64,000 bases of DNA. It comes from Kappaphycus alvarezii (lineage: Eukaryota > Rhodophyta > Florideophyceae > Gigartinales > Solieriaceae). Below, one piece after another: positions 1 through 9,998 of this stretch. Positions within the stretch are counted from its first letter, which is position 1. Every line of letters begins with the position of its first letter. The notes under the pieces were generated by a model. That model did not search any database, had not been told where the DNA came from, and saw only the letters and a list, made by a program, of their open reading frames with translations. The stretch covers positions 186,001 through 250,000 of the forward strand of contig NADL03000768.1 of the NCBI GenBank assembly GCA_002205965.3. Reading direction: 5' to 3'. The position numbers and the translations under genes are program-made.

Positions 1-343
1 GTCTTTTTGAGCGCCTTCTTGTGCGCCTTCTTGTGCGCCTTCTGGACTTGTGCGGCGCCCCTTTTCGGCTGGGCTTCTCGGGTTGGGTTCCCGGGCTTTG
101 TTCGCCTTCTATGCTGGTGTGACTTCTTGCGCGCTTTCTGGAGTTGTTTGGCTTCTGGACATGTGCCCCTGCTCGGCTGGTGCCCGAGCGCCTTGTTTGC
201 TTGTGCCTCTCCTCGCCATCCTATTCTCCTCGGCTTGAGGTGGCACAACGACGGTGACGTGGAAGATAAGAGGTACGGAGGTGCAGTTTCAGACTACCTG
301 AATCCTAGTGGAAGCCTACTCTTAGTTGTACACAAACACCGAA
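1..343. other. No gene recognised
   Basis: Reading frames are open for up to about 120 codons on the plus strand, but the predicted peptide is rich in Cys, Trp, Phe and Leu, with no domain or motif I recognise. The frame is probably open by chance. The stretch ends at the ATG of the histone H3-like fragment, so part of it may be that gene's former promoter, but I see no clear TATA box. Confidence 0.4.
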
Positions 344-512
344 ATGGCGCAGACGAAGCAGTTGGCTAGATCGAGCACGGGAGGCAAAGCGCCGCGGAAG
401 AAGATCAGCGGGAATGTCGAGGGAAACGGATGCTGAAGCCCAGTCCAAGTCAGCTCCGCATACAAGGGCGCGTCGCGACCGTGATGGAGCGCAACAGCAG
501 GTAGAGGGTAAG
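344..512 (+). pseudogene. Histone H3-like N-terminal tail fragment (frameshifted)
   Basis: The ATG at 344 opens a peptide beginning MAQTKQLARSSTGGKAPRKK, which follows the near-universal histone H3 tail with only a few changes: Lys4, Arg8, Thr11, Gly12, Gly13, Lys14, Pro16, Arg17 and Lys18 are all in place. Lys9 of the ARKS motif has become Ser. The frame stops at TGA 434-436, but a neighbouring frame continues with AQSKSAP, matching the Lys27 region (AARKSAP) of H3. A frameshift near 422-430 therefore separates the two halves. Beyond about 512 I cannot find the histone-fold part, so this is either a truncated pseudogene or the first exon of a very diverged H3 variant; GT-AAG donor-like sequence follows near 508. 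H3 normally packages DNA in nucleosomes. A functional gene is unlikely given the frame break. Confidence 0.6.
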
Positions 513-771
513 GTGAGTAACTTCAAGCGGTATGGTTCACGGTGATTCAACAGGTTCCATCAATCGATTGCCTCCTACGTTTTACCTCATTTCTTCTAGA
601 CTTCGCGGGTAATATTGATATTTACTAGAAATCCATCAAAATTAGGTGGTGGTAAATGAAGACCTTGTAGACATGCGTATGAAACCGACAAAACGAACAT
701 ATTATTCAAGCAATATAAAAACAACAGAACAAAACGTATTATTCAAACAAACAGGAGACAAATTCTGCTAA
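513..771. other. AT-rich spacer, nothing recognised
   Basis: No reading frame or repeat of note was seen. It lies between the histone fragment and the 3' end of the minus-strand gypsy element Gy1. It could include remains of that element's LTR, but I could not match it to another LTR in the window. Confidence 0.35.
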
Positions 772-1783
772 TTATAACTTTACAGGCGCTTTGATCAGCG
801 AGAATGGAGGGTAATAATTTTGCAGCTTTCTACGGTGAACAACAAACCGAACCAATCGCCTTGCGTGGATGGCACGTCGGGAGTGGCACCATACGTGGTC
901 AGCCAATACCTCGAGTGATCTCCATTCCACATCTCGCACGGCCCGAATTATCTTGACTTGAGAGTTGACCACTTAACTGTTATCCGTAAGGCCGCTTCAT
1001 GTGCGAAAAGGACCCAGTCAATGAATGCCTTATTTATTAATAAACGCTCTTGACCATCACCCTTTCATGTCTGGAGTGCTACTTTTGCTAAAAAATCCAG
1101 TCTGCAATGGCCCTCCGAGGCGTTGGAAATGAGAGATAGGGCATCTGATGATTTCATACTTTACGAAAATCTGTAAAAAGCGAACGGGGATGCTCCAGAG
1201 GCGAGAAGACGACGGCGGTATCCATACAAAACATTCGGCAGACTCTCCTCATAATTCATTCCCTGGCCTAGAATCATTTTCTTGATGGCAGTCTTAATGG
1301 TCGTACCATCCTCTCGGCCCTATGAAATTAGGGCGTAGGCCAGAACAGTGCTCAAAGCGATTCCATGTTCCCCCAAAAAGGAAATAAGAGAAGCAGCGGT
1401 GAAGCATCTCGCATTGTCGGATACAATGGTCTTCGGGGACCAAAGTAGAACAAAATTTACTTCTTCATAAACTGAACAACAGTTCCGGCCGACTAATCTC
1501 CGGTGGCCGAAATGGTTAGAAAACCAGTTAAGTACTCTATTGAAATGTGCAAAAATTTTTTCCCGCCCTTCCACTTCGGAAGCGGCCCGGCGAAATCGAT
1601 CGAATAAGTCTCAAATATGCTTGACAGCGGTATTGTCAGTCTTGTACGGTAAGTTGGAATCTGTTTTGTCTTCTGACATCCCTCACAACTTTTCACGTAG
1701 TTTCGGATGTTCGTATGCATATCAGGCCACCAGTAGCGGTCAGAGATGAACTTCTTCGTGGTTTCAGTGTCGCAGTGCCCCAT
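772..1783 (-). pseudogene. Gy1 integrase and polyprotein C-terminus
   Basis: The piece at 1493-1783 begins MGHCDTETTKKFISDRYWWP and contains the zinc-binding CEGCQKTK of the integrase HHCC domain. It then enters the catalytic core at YSIDFAGPLP, where the D is the first of the D-D-E triad. A different frame at 1320-1574 keeps NARCFTAASLISFL, around the second Asp. The last piece, 772-972, ends the polyprotein and contains RRAIHARRLV, which is repeated almost exactly in ORF2 of E1. Integrase would insert the cDNA into the genome. At least two frame breaks make this copy non-functional. Confidence 0.75.
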
Positions 1784-1980
1784 ATCGTCTTGGAAGCTGT
1801 TGTTGACGTCCTATCCTCAAGGAAGGGGACAGTTTTTAGTTTCAATTTAGTGCATCGTAGTGGTTTCTCATCCTAAACCATGAAAAGCTTCGACAAACGC
1901 TTGATTGAACGCCTCTTAGTTTCGCCTTCTTCGTCGATCTTAAACTATTGCAGATGAAGAGCGACCTTAATTAGGTGAGA

Positions 1981-3531
1981 TTACAATGAACGGCCCTCCA
2001 CAATAGTGACTGAACCAACTGTTGCAACCAAGTCTCCTTCATCGACCTCTGCGGATCGTGTGGAACCAGTAGAGACGGCTTGCGACAGGTAGTCCGCGGC
2101 GCCATTATTTGCATCCGGCTTATACTCGACTTCGAAATCGTACTCAGCAAGAAATCCCATCCACAGCGCTAACCTTCCGTGAATTTCGTTCTTTTTAAAG
2201 GCATAGCGAAGGGTTTGATGATCTGTAACCAATCTGAGTGGCTTTGTCGACAAAATTTATAACCGAAACTTCCGCAAGGCTTAAAATACCGCAGGAGCTT
2301 CCCTTTCAAATGCAGAATAGTTCTTCTCAGCCGTTTTTATGGTGAGGCTAGAGTACTGCACGGGGTTTATCTTCCTTTCTTTCCTTTTCTGGGCCAGGAA
2401 TGCCCCTATTGTGACGCTTGAAGCATCAGTCTCCACCATAAATGGGGAATCAAAGTCTGAACATGTTAGAAGTGGTGGAGTGGTGAGCTTCTCTCTCAAA
2501 TTCTCGAATTCCACCAACATTTCATTTGTACAGTTGATATTATTATTTCCAGACGTAGAAGTATTTAATGCGGCAGAAACCTGAGCGAAGCACCGAATAA
2601 AATGGCGGCAATCTCTGTCAAGGCCACGGAAAACGCTCAACTCAGTCTTATCCCGGAACCTGGGATATTTTGATGGCCTTAATCTTCTCTTTGTAGACGC
2701 GAACTCCCTGTTTGTCAACTTTGAGTCCTAGAAACTTCACGGTTGGTTTCGAAAAGTTACACATAGTGATCTTGAGCTTCAAGCCAGCCTTTCCGAAAGC
2801 GTCGAAAATTATAATTAAGTGATCAATGTGCTCCTTGACGGAGTTTGAAAAGACGACAAAATCGTCCAGATAAACGCGGCCAAAGGGAATGTACCGTAAA
2901 ACATAGTCCATCATGCGCTGAAAAGTTGACGGTGCATATATGAGACCAAAGGGCATAACCTCAAACTTGAAAGTCCCATAATCGCAAAAAAGGTAGTCAT
3001 CTCCTTACATTCCTCGCTCTTGTGAAACTGTCAGTATCCTGCGAACACGTCGAAGGTAGTGAATACAGAGCCACCTTTTAGGCTATCGAATATTTATTCT
3101 ATCTTGGGCAGAGGCCAACGATCAGCCCACATCTTACGGTTCAAAGTGCTGTATTTCACAAAGAATCTGGGCTTCCCGTTCTTCTTGGAGGCAATCGCTA
3201 CGAGAAAGGACCATGCCGAAGACGCTGGGGTAATAGTTCCTGCTTTCAGCATTTTATCAACTTCTTGTCGGACGGACTCATTTTGACTCGGAGCCAGGCG
3301 AAGAGCTCTGTGGTAAACTAGATTTAGGTCCCTTAGTTCAAACTTGTGTTCCACTAGAACCGCTGTGGGTTGGAGCTCGTCAAATTTCCAAGCGACTATT
3401 CCATTGCTTCGGAGGTAATCCTTTATTCGCGCTTGGTATTCTTCTCTAAGGTGCGCTAGAAGAGCCCTCAGAGCGCCACGAACTTCATCTTCTTCTTCAT
3501 CTGTGGTGATTTCTCCGCCAGAAGGCTTCAC
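1981..3531 (-). pseudogene. Gy1 reverse transcriptase and RNase H
   Basis: Three minus-strand frames together cover the RT-RNase H region. 3094-3531 is the RT N-terminus, with the fingers motif SSAWSFLVAIASKKNGKPRF and LNRKM. 2648-2956 has MPFGLIYAPSTFQRMM and the catalytic box YLDD. 2281-2718 has the RNase H start, FMVETDASSVTIGAFLAQ. 1981-2253 has LVTDHQTLRYAF and the end of RNase H. The enzyme would copy the element RNA into DNA. The frame changes between pieces and internal stops mark it as a pseudogene. The order and motifs are typical of Ty3/gypsy. Confidence 0.85.
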
Positions 3532-3596
3532 ATCTTCTTGTTAAAACACGTCTCCGCGGATGAAAAAACAAGTTCTTGTTAGAACAAATCCGATCA

Positions 3597-4006
3597 CTAC
3601 GGCCCAGCTTTCAAATCGGATGTGAAATCTTCGCTGGGAGTACAGATAACTTCGCCTATCACGAGCCTATTATTAATCGCTTTCGCGTCTATATCGAGCG
3701 GTAGCACAGCTTTTTCGGACCCTATGTACAAACGCACACTCTGTGCTCCAAAGCATAGGCTCGCGCGCATGGGTAAGAGTGCAGCAATTCCAATGATAAT
3801 GTCTAATTGAGACTTCTCGACAACAAAGTAGTCCAACTTGACCCTTGTTCTCCGAAATTGGTAGTAACATTCAGTAACGAGCTGACATAAGATGAACTTT
3901 CTCTATTAGCCACTGTTATCTTCCTTGACGTATAATTCGGTGATAAACATAAGCGTTCAGACAAGACGGCGGAAATCACTTTGGGTAAAGCCGCAAAGTC
4001 TAACAA
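3597..4006 (-). pseudogene. Gy1 aspartic protease remnant
   Basis: Two overlapping frames carry a retropepsin-like fold. 3803-4006 has LDFAALPKVISAVLSERL followed by RKITVA, and 3597-3836 has DIIIGIAALL. Aligned to the intact protease of E1 (DSGAVPNLIS ... RKITVADRT ... AIIGCPTMERL), the catalytic Asp remains but the DSGA motif reads DFAA, so activity is lost. The frame break lies near 3830. A live copy would cleave the Gag-Pol polyprotein. Confidence 0.7.
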
Positions 4007-4444
4007 TGCTCAAACGTCAGTGCCATAATATTTAAGTTTTACGACGCGTAATAGGCGAGATTTCAGGTTGGATACGACTGTGACGCGGGGTACTGACTAC
4101 TTCCCGATTAAACGGCTCATTATCTTGGTAGCTTCATCTGCATCACCACGAAGGAGCTGGCCGAACGTCAGACCGTAGTTTGCATTCGCAAATTCCGACA
4201 TGACATCGTATTCGTCCACCTACTATTCGATATTGTTCGAGTTCTCTTTTGCGCGGTTGTTCTTTGTCAGCTTCCTCCTGCGATTAAAATTACGGAAAAT
4301 TTCTACCGGAGGAACTGAGGGAATAACTCGAGATTACTGCGGGTTATTCTCGAGACGGGATATCGTAATCTCTTCGTTGTTTCTTTGGCGAGGCTTTTTG
4401 GTAAACCATCCCCCTCAGTTTTTTTTTGTTACATTACAGACTTA

Positions 4445-4645
4445 TCAGATGGAAGAATTGGCGTTTGAATCGATTTCACAGGCTGCATTAACCTGATCTG
4501 CTTTTACCTTTTCCTCCTTCCCGTTTTTATCATGATATCCCAAAGATCTGTCCCTAGCGGCAGACCAACAAGTGGCTTTCGAATGACCAGGCTTTCCGCA
4601 ATAAGTGCAACACGTATTGCGGTGGGTGTTCTTCTCGAAGTTCAT
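4445..4645 (-). pseudogene. Gy1 gag nucleocapsid fragment with CCHC knuckle
   Basis: The short minus-strand frame includes CTYCGKPGHSKATC, a CX2CX4HX4C zinc knuckle used by retroelement nucleocapsid to bind RNA. The bases around it (THRNT before and W after) match the second knuckle of the E1 gag. The rest of gag, up to about 5230, is too broken to follow as one frame. Confidence 0.7.
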
Positions 4646-5230
4646 GGAGTTGTGACTTTCTTCGTTGCAATAAGAGCATTGAAGAACTTTGTTGTCTCTC
4701 TGTTGTTCCAGCGAAGGTCGTGCAACGTTATCTCCCTTTTCATTTTTTGAAAAATGTCAGTCTAGAGAGATCTTCTGCTAGAGCGTCCACTTTGTTCTCG
4801 ATTTTTCTGGAACAGAAATTTGGACAAACTAAAAAATTTGCTGGTGGAGCGCCTGGAAATCGGTTTGAAGGGCCAATGAACGTGAGTCGATTGGAGTAAA
4901 AGTCTCTTAGAGCCTGTTTGATGCTTGAGTAATCTTTACGTCCACGAAAAGCTAATAAATGCTGTAACTTTCGGTGAAGACAGGCGGCGTTGCGTAAAAG
5001 TCCAAATCTTGCAACGTTGTCGAAGCCGGCTTTCTCATAAAGGCGATCTATCTCCTTCAGGGAGCCAGCAATGTCTTCGATGTCGATTCTTAATCTAAAA
5101 CTTGTCGGATGACGTCTTGGGGATCTTCTTTCTTGACGAAGTGCCCGAAGAATTATTGCTTGACAATGGAGTAGTCTTTTACCTCGTCTACTAGTTCGAT
5201 GATCGAGGCGAATGTGTCGTAGTATAAATC

Positions 5231-6190
5231 GAAAGCCACGCCGTCTAGGTGTCCAAGGAGAGTAATTTCTTTCTCTAGATGAGATCCAGAGGCTATAACG
5301 ACGTTCTCATGGAAAAAGAAGAATTTGCGCACATCTTGGTGCCGTCGAACACTACCGCGCTGGAATCTGGAGTATTAGTCCTGCGCAAGAGTACCAGGCT
5401 GGTCTCGGTCGTTTTGGTACCTTCGTTTACTCGCGCGCACCATACTTTTGCCCTACATATATAGGCAAGCGCCGAAACGCCGAAACGCGTGTGGCCAAAA
5501 GCGGACTGCGCTTCCTATAAAATGAATAAATTTCAGTACTGTAGTCTGAAATACAAATATAACCTGTACAGTACAGTATTGTACTGTACTGTACTTATAA
5601 TAGTTAAAAACAATTCAGAATGCAACGTTTTCCCCCATCAGGCTAGTTTCTATCCGTCATGGCACTGTCCTCGTATGAAGCACACTTTGTCCTCATATGA
5701 GAACAAAAAATAGGAAATACTGTACAGTGGTAGTCAAACAAACTTTCTTTTTCCCAATATTTATTAGTAAAAAAGTTGCACTGTAAGGAGATAGTTACAG
5801 TAGTGTTCGACTGACCCACGTACTGAAGATTCAATAGCTTCCAACTTTATATACTCCCAGTCACTTCCTCACATCCATGACTGGGAAGGTGCTCTATGGT
5901 GCGAATCGTAGGTTGCTGACCCGGATATCGTGAGTTTTATTCTCGCTGGGGTTCTGAAAGAAGTCCGAAAACTCCAATTGGAACTCGACTGGTGGTGAAA
6001 AAGCTGCTGTCTCAGTGCGCCATTACGCATCCACTTGAACATGAGACAGAATACGGTGACATCTCATAAAGGGATAATTCAGTACGCAATAGACAGCAGC
6101 TAACTTTGCAAGTCAGATGACGCGAGTAAAACCAGTAGGTGGCTATAGAAAAAGAACTTATTGATCATTTTTTATACAACAAAAGGTCAC
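5231..6190. other. Spacer between Gy1 and piggyBac
   Basis: No convincing coding frame. It contains a perfect 13-bp-arm hairpin made of GTACAGTA-type repeats (5566-5594), further TACTGTACAG copies near 5718, and CCTCATATGAG-type palindromic bits near 5690 that recur at about 20045. The part next to 6190 is probably the piggyBac element's own non-coding end, but I could not pick out terminal inverted repeats or TTAA duplications with confidence. Confidence 0.4.
5566..5594. repeat. Perfect short hairpin of TACAGTA repeats
   Basis: The left arm GTACAGTACAGTA (5566-5578) is the exact reverse complement of TACTGTACTGTAC (5582-5594), with a three-base loop TTG. The arms are themselves two tandem ACAGT units. 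Similar TACAGTA/TACTGTA words recur in several LTRs and spacers of the window. Confidence 0.85.
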
Positions 6191-6196
6191 ACTATT

Positions 6197-7762
6197 TTAT
6201 ATCAACTTGGAATTCTTTTTGAGATCCATATGATGTTTCTCGCGCACGTAGTCCATTAAGCAACACTTTTTTGTGCTCTTGTGAAAGATATAAACATCAC
6301 CAAGGCTGTTTTCACGGCAAGTAGAACAAAGAAAGTTTGACTTACTGACCTTACATACTCGACAGCGACCTTGGTGAGACGCGTTAGTATACTCACCATT
6401 TCTCCATTTCCTCTTCACTTTAGTTACAGTAAGATGAGTTCCAATCCCTGGAACAGGGTCCAACACCTCGTTGTCATCCTCATTTTCAAAGCAGTTAGAT
6501 GCCCTTCGTGATATCGAATCAAACTTGTTCTCAATGCGTTCTTCGGCAAGCATCTCATAAAACTTGGATTTTGATAAGCAGAGTCTTGGACGGAAATAAT
6601 TCTTATATACGAAAAATGAATCAATAACTATAATCGACAGGATTGAGGAATTGAACCTAAGCGACCAAACTTTCTCTTCCAATTTCTTCTCAATTCCAAC
6701 GGTATCTTGCCTACATCTGTCGTGGCGATCGATTTGAGAGCAGGTGTCGTAGTACCTCTCCACAACATCGGGAACTGCAATCTGGAATTCCGCGTTCCTT
6801 GTATTGCCATCCACAGTTTTCCATCTTTCCCTACAAATTGGGGTTCCCTGATGGGTTTTATGGCAACTACTGACGAAATATCTTCGTTCTCTATCCATCT
6901 TAAACACAGCCATTAAAGATTTTTTGGTGTCAGGATTCTTCGAAACCATCGATATATGATCTCCGTGCTCCGTGAGATCCGGCGACGACAAGTGTTGCAT
7001 CGTAAATTCCTTACCCTCATTCTTGACCGCACAAATAAATCTCATTCCATATCTCATCAAGGCTTCCGCAGTTGACACCGATGCCAAAAATGAGTCCCTA
7101 CATACGACGCGACCTGTCATCAGCCAAAATTGAACAAGACGAAGCGTAATTTCGGTGTTGTGACAGAATTGCTCTGTGAAGTCACGCCGAAGGCCACCCG
7201 ATTTCCTCATCACGAGCTCTAATATCAACATTATTCCACACTGGCCACATGCACAAGCCTTAAATTCGCAGCCATTATCGGGCTTTCTGTCACAGGCAAC
7301 GTAGTGTGGGAGTCCTTTTTTGATCCAATCTCCATCGAGACCATACCATCTGCTAATACTTTCATCGACGCAGATATGAAGAAATGGCGTGACATACTGC
7401 CTGCGATGGTCATTGATGGCCTTCAGAAATCTACTTACTGGAGACCATCTTGAGTCATCCAAGGGCCTTTCCTCCCATTGAGGAGTGTGACTGAAGCAAA
7501 TAGTTGCCATAATCATCTCAAACCTTCTACGAGACATGATTTTTCCAGAGCTCGGTGCTGGAATGTACTTCGATCGGGATTCACTCCATAGGTCGCGCCG
7601 GTTTGAAAATGAAAACCTTGTCATTAGTATGAGAATTCCAAAGAACTTCAATATCTCTTCTGACGAGACGGAATGATTTACTATGGCATCCAATCGATAA
7701 TTTTTAAGGTTACGCAGGACACCCAAACCGTCCTTTCTGAACTCTCCGAAATTGTTGCACAA
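6197..7762 (-). CDS. piggyBac-family transposase
   Basis: The 521-residue frame is uninterrupted and fits the piggyBac transposase fold (DDE_Tnp_1_7). The catalytic acidic residues can be placed: Asp133 in CVDESISRWYG, Asp223 in CRDSFLAS and Asp345 in SQIDRHDR. The region TAEALMRYGMRFICAVKNEG after the second Asp is also typical. The C-terminus holds a cysteine-rich zinc domain (CRVC at 467-470, CSTC at 479-482, CC at 500-501, HH at 510-511), the DNA-binding CRD of piggyBac. These enzymes cut and paste DNA at TTAA sites. The chosen ATG at 7762 gives a protein about 50-100 residues shorter at the N-terminus than usual, so the start may be lost or lie upstream in an exon I cannot see. No terminal inverted repeats were found. 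Domesticated or immobile copies are also possible. Confidence 0.85.
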   Translation of the reverse strand: MCNNFGEFRKDGLGVLRNLKNYRLDAIVNHSVSSEEILKFFGILILMTRFSFSNRRDLWSESRSKYIPAPSSGKIMSRRRFEMIMATICFSHTPQWEERPLDDSRWSPVSRFLKAINDHRRQYVTPFLHICVDESISRWYGLDGDWIKKGLPHYVACDRKPDNGCEFKACACGQCGIMLILELVMRKSGGLRRDFTEQFCHNTEITLRLVQFWLMTGRVVCRDSFLASVSTAEALMRYGMRFICAVKNEGKEFTMQHLSSPDLTEHGDHISMVSKNPDTKKSLMAVFKMDRERRYFVSSCHKTHQGTPICRERWKTVDGNTRNAEFQIAVPDVVERYYDTCSQIDRHDRCRQDTVGIEKKLEEKVWSLRFNSSILSIIVIDSFFVYKNYFRPRLCLSKSKFYEMLAEERIENKFDSISRRASNCFENEDDNEVLDPVPGIGTHLTVTKVKRKWRNGEYTNASHQGRCRVCKVSKSNFLCSTCRENSLGDVYIFHKSTKKCCLMDYVREKHHMDLKKNSKLI

Positions 7763-8049
7763 CTCTGTCGCCTCTATCCCCCTTCCCTCTTGTCATCTCC
7801 GCCGCACTGACCGCCACCGCGTGCGTCTCGCACCACCGCTCGCGGGTTCCTTCTCGCGAAACGCGTTCATCCTTCCTGTTTTTGTTGCTTTCTCTTTTTG
7901 ATTTTCAAGTATTTCCTCCCCAGGGTAACACTTTTTCGTGTTTGCGATCTCCCAATTACCCGAGTGATCTCGCGCCTTCACGTGCAGTCCCGCCCTTTCG
8001 GACTGTTTCTCCGTCGGTCCTGGGGCCAGCCCTCGTCACACCACTCTAT
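7763..8049. other. GC-rich spacer, possible 5' UTR of the following ORF
   Basis: This runs between the piggyBac start (minus strand) and the ATG at 8050 (plus strand), with no motif recognised. If the two neighbours are real, it would serve as a divergent upstream region. Confidence 0.3.
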
Positions 8050-9192
8050 ATGGCGCCGAAAGCAAACCGTCCCGCTGCCACCCTCAGCAACACCGTCGTT
8101 GCTCTTGCACATGCCGCGCTGGATTTCTTGGTCAAATCCGCTTCACTGCTTGACGGAGCTGTGAAACTTGCCGACCCCGCATCAACCGATCATTTCCTCG
8201 CATCCGCCCTGCAAACCTCCACGTTCAACGCGCTTAAGCCGTCTTTCCAGAACAACCCGCAGTTTAGGTCTGTCCTGAACATTCTTAACGCGCTTGTCGG
8301 CGTTGACGTTTCCGCACCCCGTTCTCCTTCAGCTTCCGACGCCAACTCACCTGACGACGATCCTGCAGCCACAGCACCGGCCCCGTATCTTCAAGCGGTC
8401 AAAGTTCCAGCGGCCCAGGCCCCGGTGCGGCCCCACCCCATTCGCCGCCTTCACCCCCTCGGTCGTCAAGGCTTGACTGAGCATCGCGATCTCGACGACG
8501 CCCGCCTAGCCCGTAAGTTTGCAGGCACTGTCCGTAATGCCACCCGCGGCCTTTTCTGAGGTAATCAGAAGCGTTTCGTTCGCGTGTCTGTTCCGTCGAC
8601 CTTCCAGATTCACAACCCATCCCAGTTTCGCGCCGCCATCTATGCCGGTGGGTTCCCTGGTTCCTGCTCCATCATCCAATCCGCCGATCCGAACCACTTC
8701 TACATCTGTGCGGCGGAGCGCGACTTAACGACGGTCAATGCTGCATACGACTCTTATCGCACCCTAGCGCAGCATTCTGACAATTTTGACGCACTAACTC
8801 TCACCTTCTCCGGCATAATGGATCTAGAGAATGATCTCTCGGCTGATGACCTCGTTGCAGTATGGCAAGGTCTGCGTTCCCAAATCTCTCGCTTGGAAGA
8901 CGACAAATGCAAATGGTCTCCTGCTCGATCCTTCGCGACCGCTCTCCGGGACATCGATACGAGAATACTTGCCAAACTGTCCGGCCTCCCTGGTTTGCCT
9001 GGAGCAGCCTCTCTGCCTTCCCCACCAGCAGCGGCAGGTGGATTCAAACGCCGCGTTACCCAGAATGCCCCTGTTCCGCCTCAAACGGATGGCTGGATTA
9101 CGGTCGGTACCCCCAATGCCCAATCTCCAATCCCTCCGCTCCCTACTACACCAGCAGACACCAACCCCTATGGTCTTCTTGAAAACATTTGA
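8050..9192 (+). pseudogene. ORF1-like protein of unknown family, one in-frame stop
   Basis: A frame starting MAPKANRPAATLSNTVVALA runs to TGA at 8557-8559 and continues in the same frame for another 210 codons until it meets the LTR of E1 at 9190. The protein is rich in Ala, Pro and Ser. The first half is helical and ends in a proline-rich linker; the second half contains SVPSTFQIHNPSQFRAAIYA and a helical, acidic segment. It resembles a gag- or ORF1-like RNA-binding protein in style, but I recognise no named domain. It might be the front of the LINE whose RT resumes at 14572 on the other side of E1, but the RT fingers are missing and E1 has no target-site duplication, so this link is only an inference. 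Its true 3' end is cut off by the E1 insertion. Confidence 0.5.
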
Positions 9193-9909
9193 TGTGCGCA
9201 AATTCGCACACGAAAAAATCTAGATGAGGACCATAATTGTATACAGTATTGGAACTGGGAAGATATTTTTACAGTTTTTGAATTTGCAAGATATTTTTAA
9301 TTTGGGTGAGTGTGGCAAATTCATCGGTTGATTTTTTATTTTAGGACACACTGTCATAGTGGATGTCAGTACAGTTCTAGGTTGTGGGTGATACTACGAG
9401 TGACTCTGAAAGGTCTATATAATGGCCACATCAATTCCCATCCCTGGCCGATAGGTGGCTGGCATGGGTATGGCACGTAGATATTTACCTTGAGGAAATA
9501 TCTTCTAATGGTCTCTCTGGTTCACACGATTCCCGTGAATGCATTTTATGGTTATTAGTCTGTTTGTTTGAAGACTTTTAGGGTAGCCAAAGGTCTATAT
9601 AAGCCGAGTAAACTGCTTCCTTTAGTGGAGGTCAAGCAAGTTGGCAGACAACTTCAGGTCAAGCTCCGAGTAGTAGGAAGTTGAGAGTCAACTTCAGACC
9701 CAAGAAAACTTTTTCCTAAGCTGGTCGCAGAGCATCAGTGGTAGACGCTGCCCATTTTATACTTGCTTGTAGCCCTCTCAACTCTCTCCCATATACACTA
9801 CTTTTTATTTGTTCAACTATACCACGGTAGCACTTTTGTCGCTCGCAACACCTCCGTCTTGGGGTAGTTGGTTCTAAGTATCTCTTCTCCCGACGATTTA
9901 CCCCTATCA
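9190..9909 (+). repeat. E1 5' LTR (720 bp)
   Basis: It starts TGATGTGCGCAAATTC and ends CCCCTATCA. It holds two TATA boxes. The same family, with an acidic-protein ORF in the interior, forms the solo LTRs at 17469-19003 and 31366-32726. This short version has only about 170 bp in place of that ORF. Confidence 0.95.
9415..9602 (+). promoter_or_regulatory. Two TATA boxes in the E1 5' LTR
   Basis: Two identical words, GGTCTATATAA, occur at 9413-9423 and 9593-9603. The downstream one (followed by GCCGAGTAAACTGCTTCC) is conserved in the two longer LTRs, where it lies after the acidic ORF, and most likely drives the genomic RNA. The upstream one may be the remains of the promoter for the ORF that this LTR has lost. 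This is inference from position and conservation. Confidence 0.6.
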
Positions 9910-9911
9910 TT

Positions 9912-9929
9912 TGGTACTCCTGTGGAGGG
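9912..9929 (+). other. E1 probable primer-binding site
   Basis: Two bases after the LTR end, the sequence TGGTACTCCTGTGGAGGG begins with the TGG expected to pair with the CCA end of a tRNA. I cannot tell which tRNA from this sequence alone. Confidence 0.55.
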
Positions 9930-9998
9930 GGTTGCACCCGAGGTATTCGAGTTGAGCAGTCTTAGGTAACCATTCGAGGGGATTTCTTTTCTGTAATC

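Larger units (their letters stand above)
772..5230 (-). mobile_element. Gy1: decayed Ty3/gypsy retrotransposon, minus strand
   Basis: Fragments read on the minus strand from high to low coordinate give, in the proper order for Ty3/gypsy, a gag zinc knuckle, aspartic protease, reverse transcriptase, RNase H and integrase. All are broken by stops and frameshifts. No LTR pair was found, so the outer limits are estimates. Gy1 is a relative of the autonomous parent of element E1 at 9190-14571: both share the protease motif RKITVA, similar zinc knuckles (HRNT..C..C...GH....CW) and the integrase-tail motif RRAIHARRLV. This identifies the polymerase type that E1 has lost. Confidence 0.8.

Noticed and set aside
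1-369. 120-codon Cys/Trp/Leu-rich protein
   Set aside because: Skewed composition with repeated CAFL words and no domain; the ATG of the histone-like fragment lies within it in another frame.
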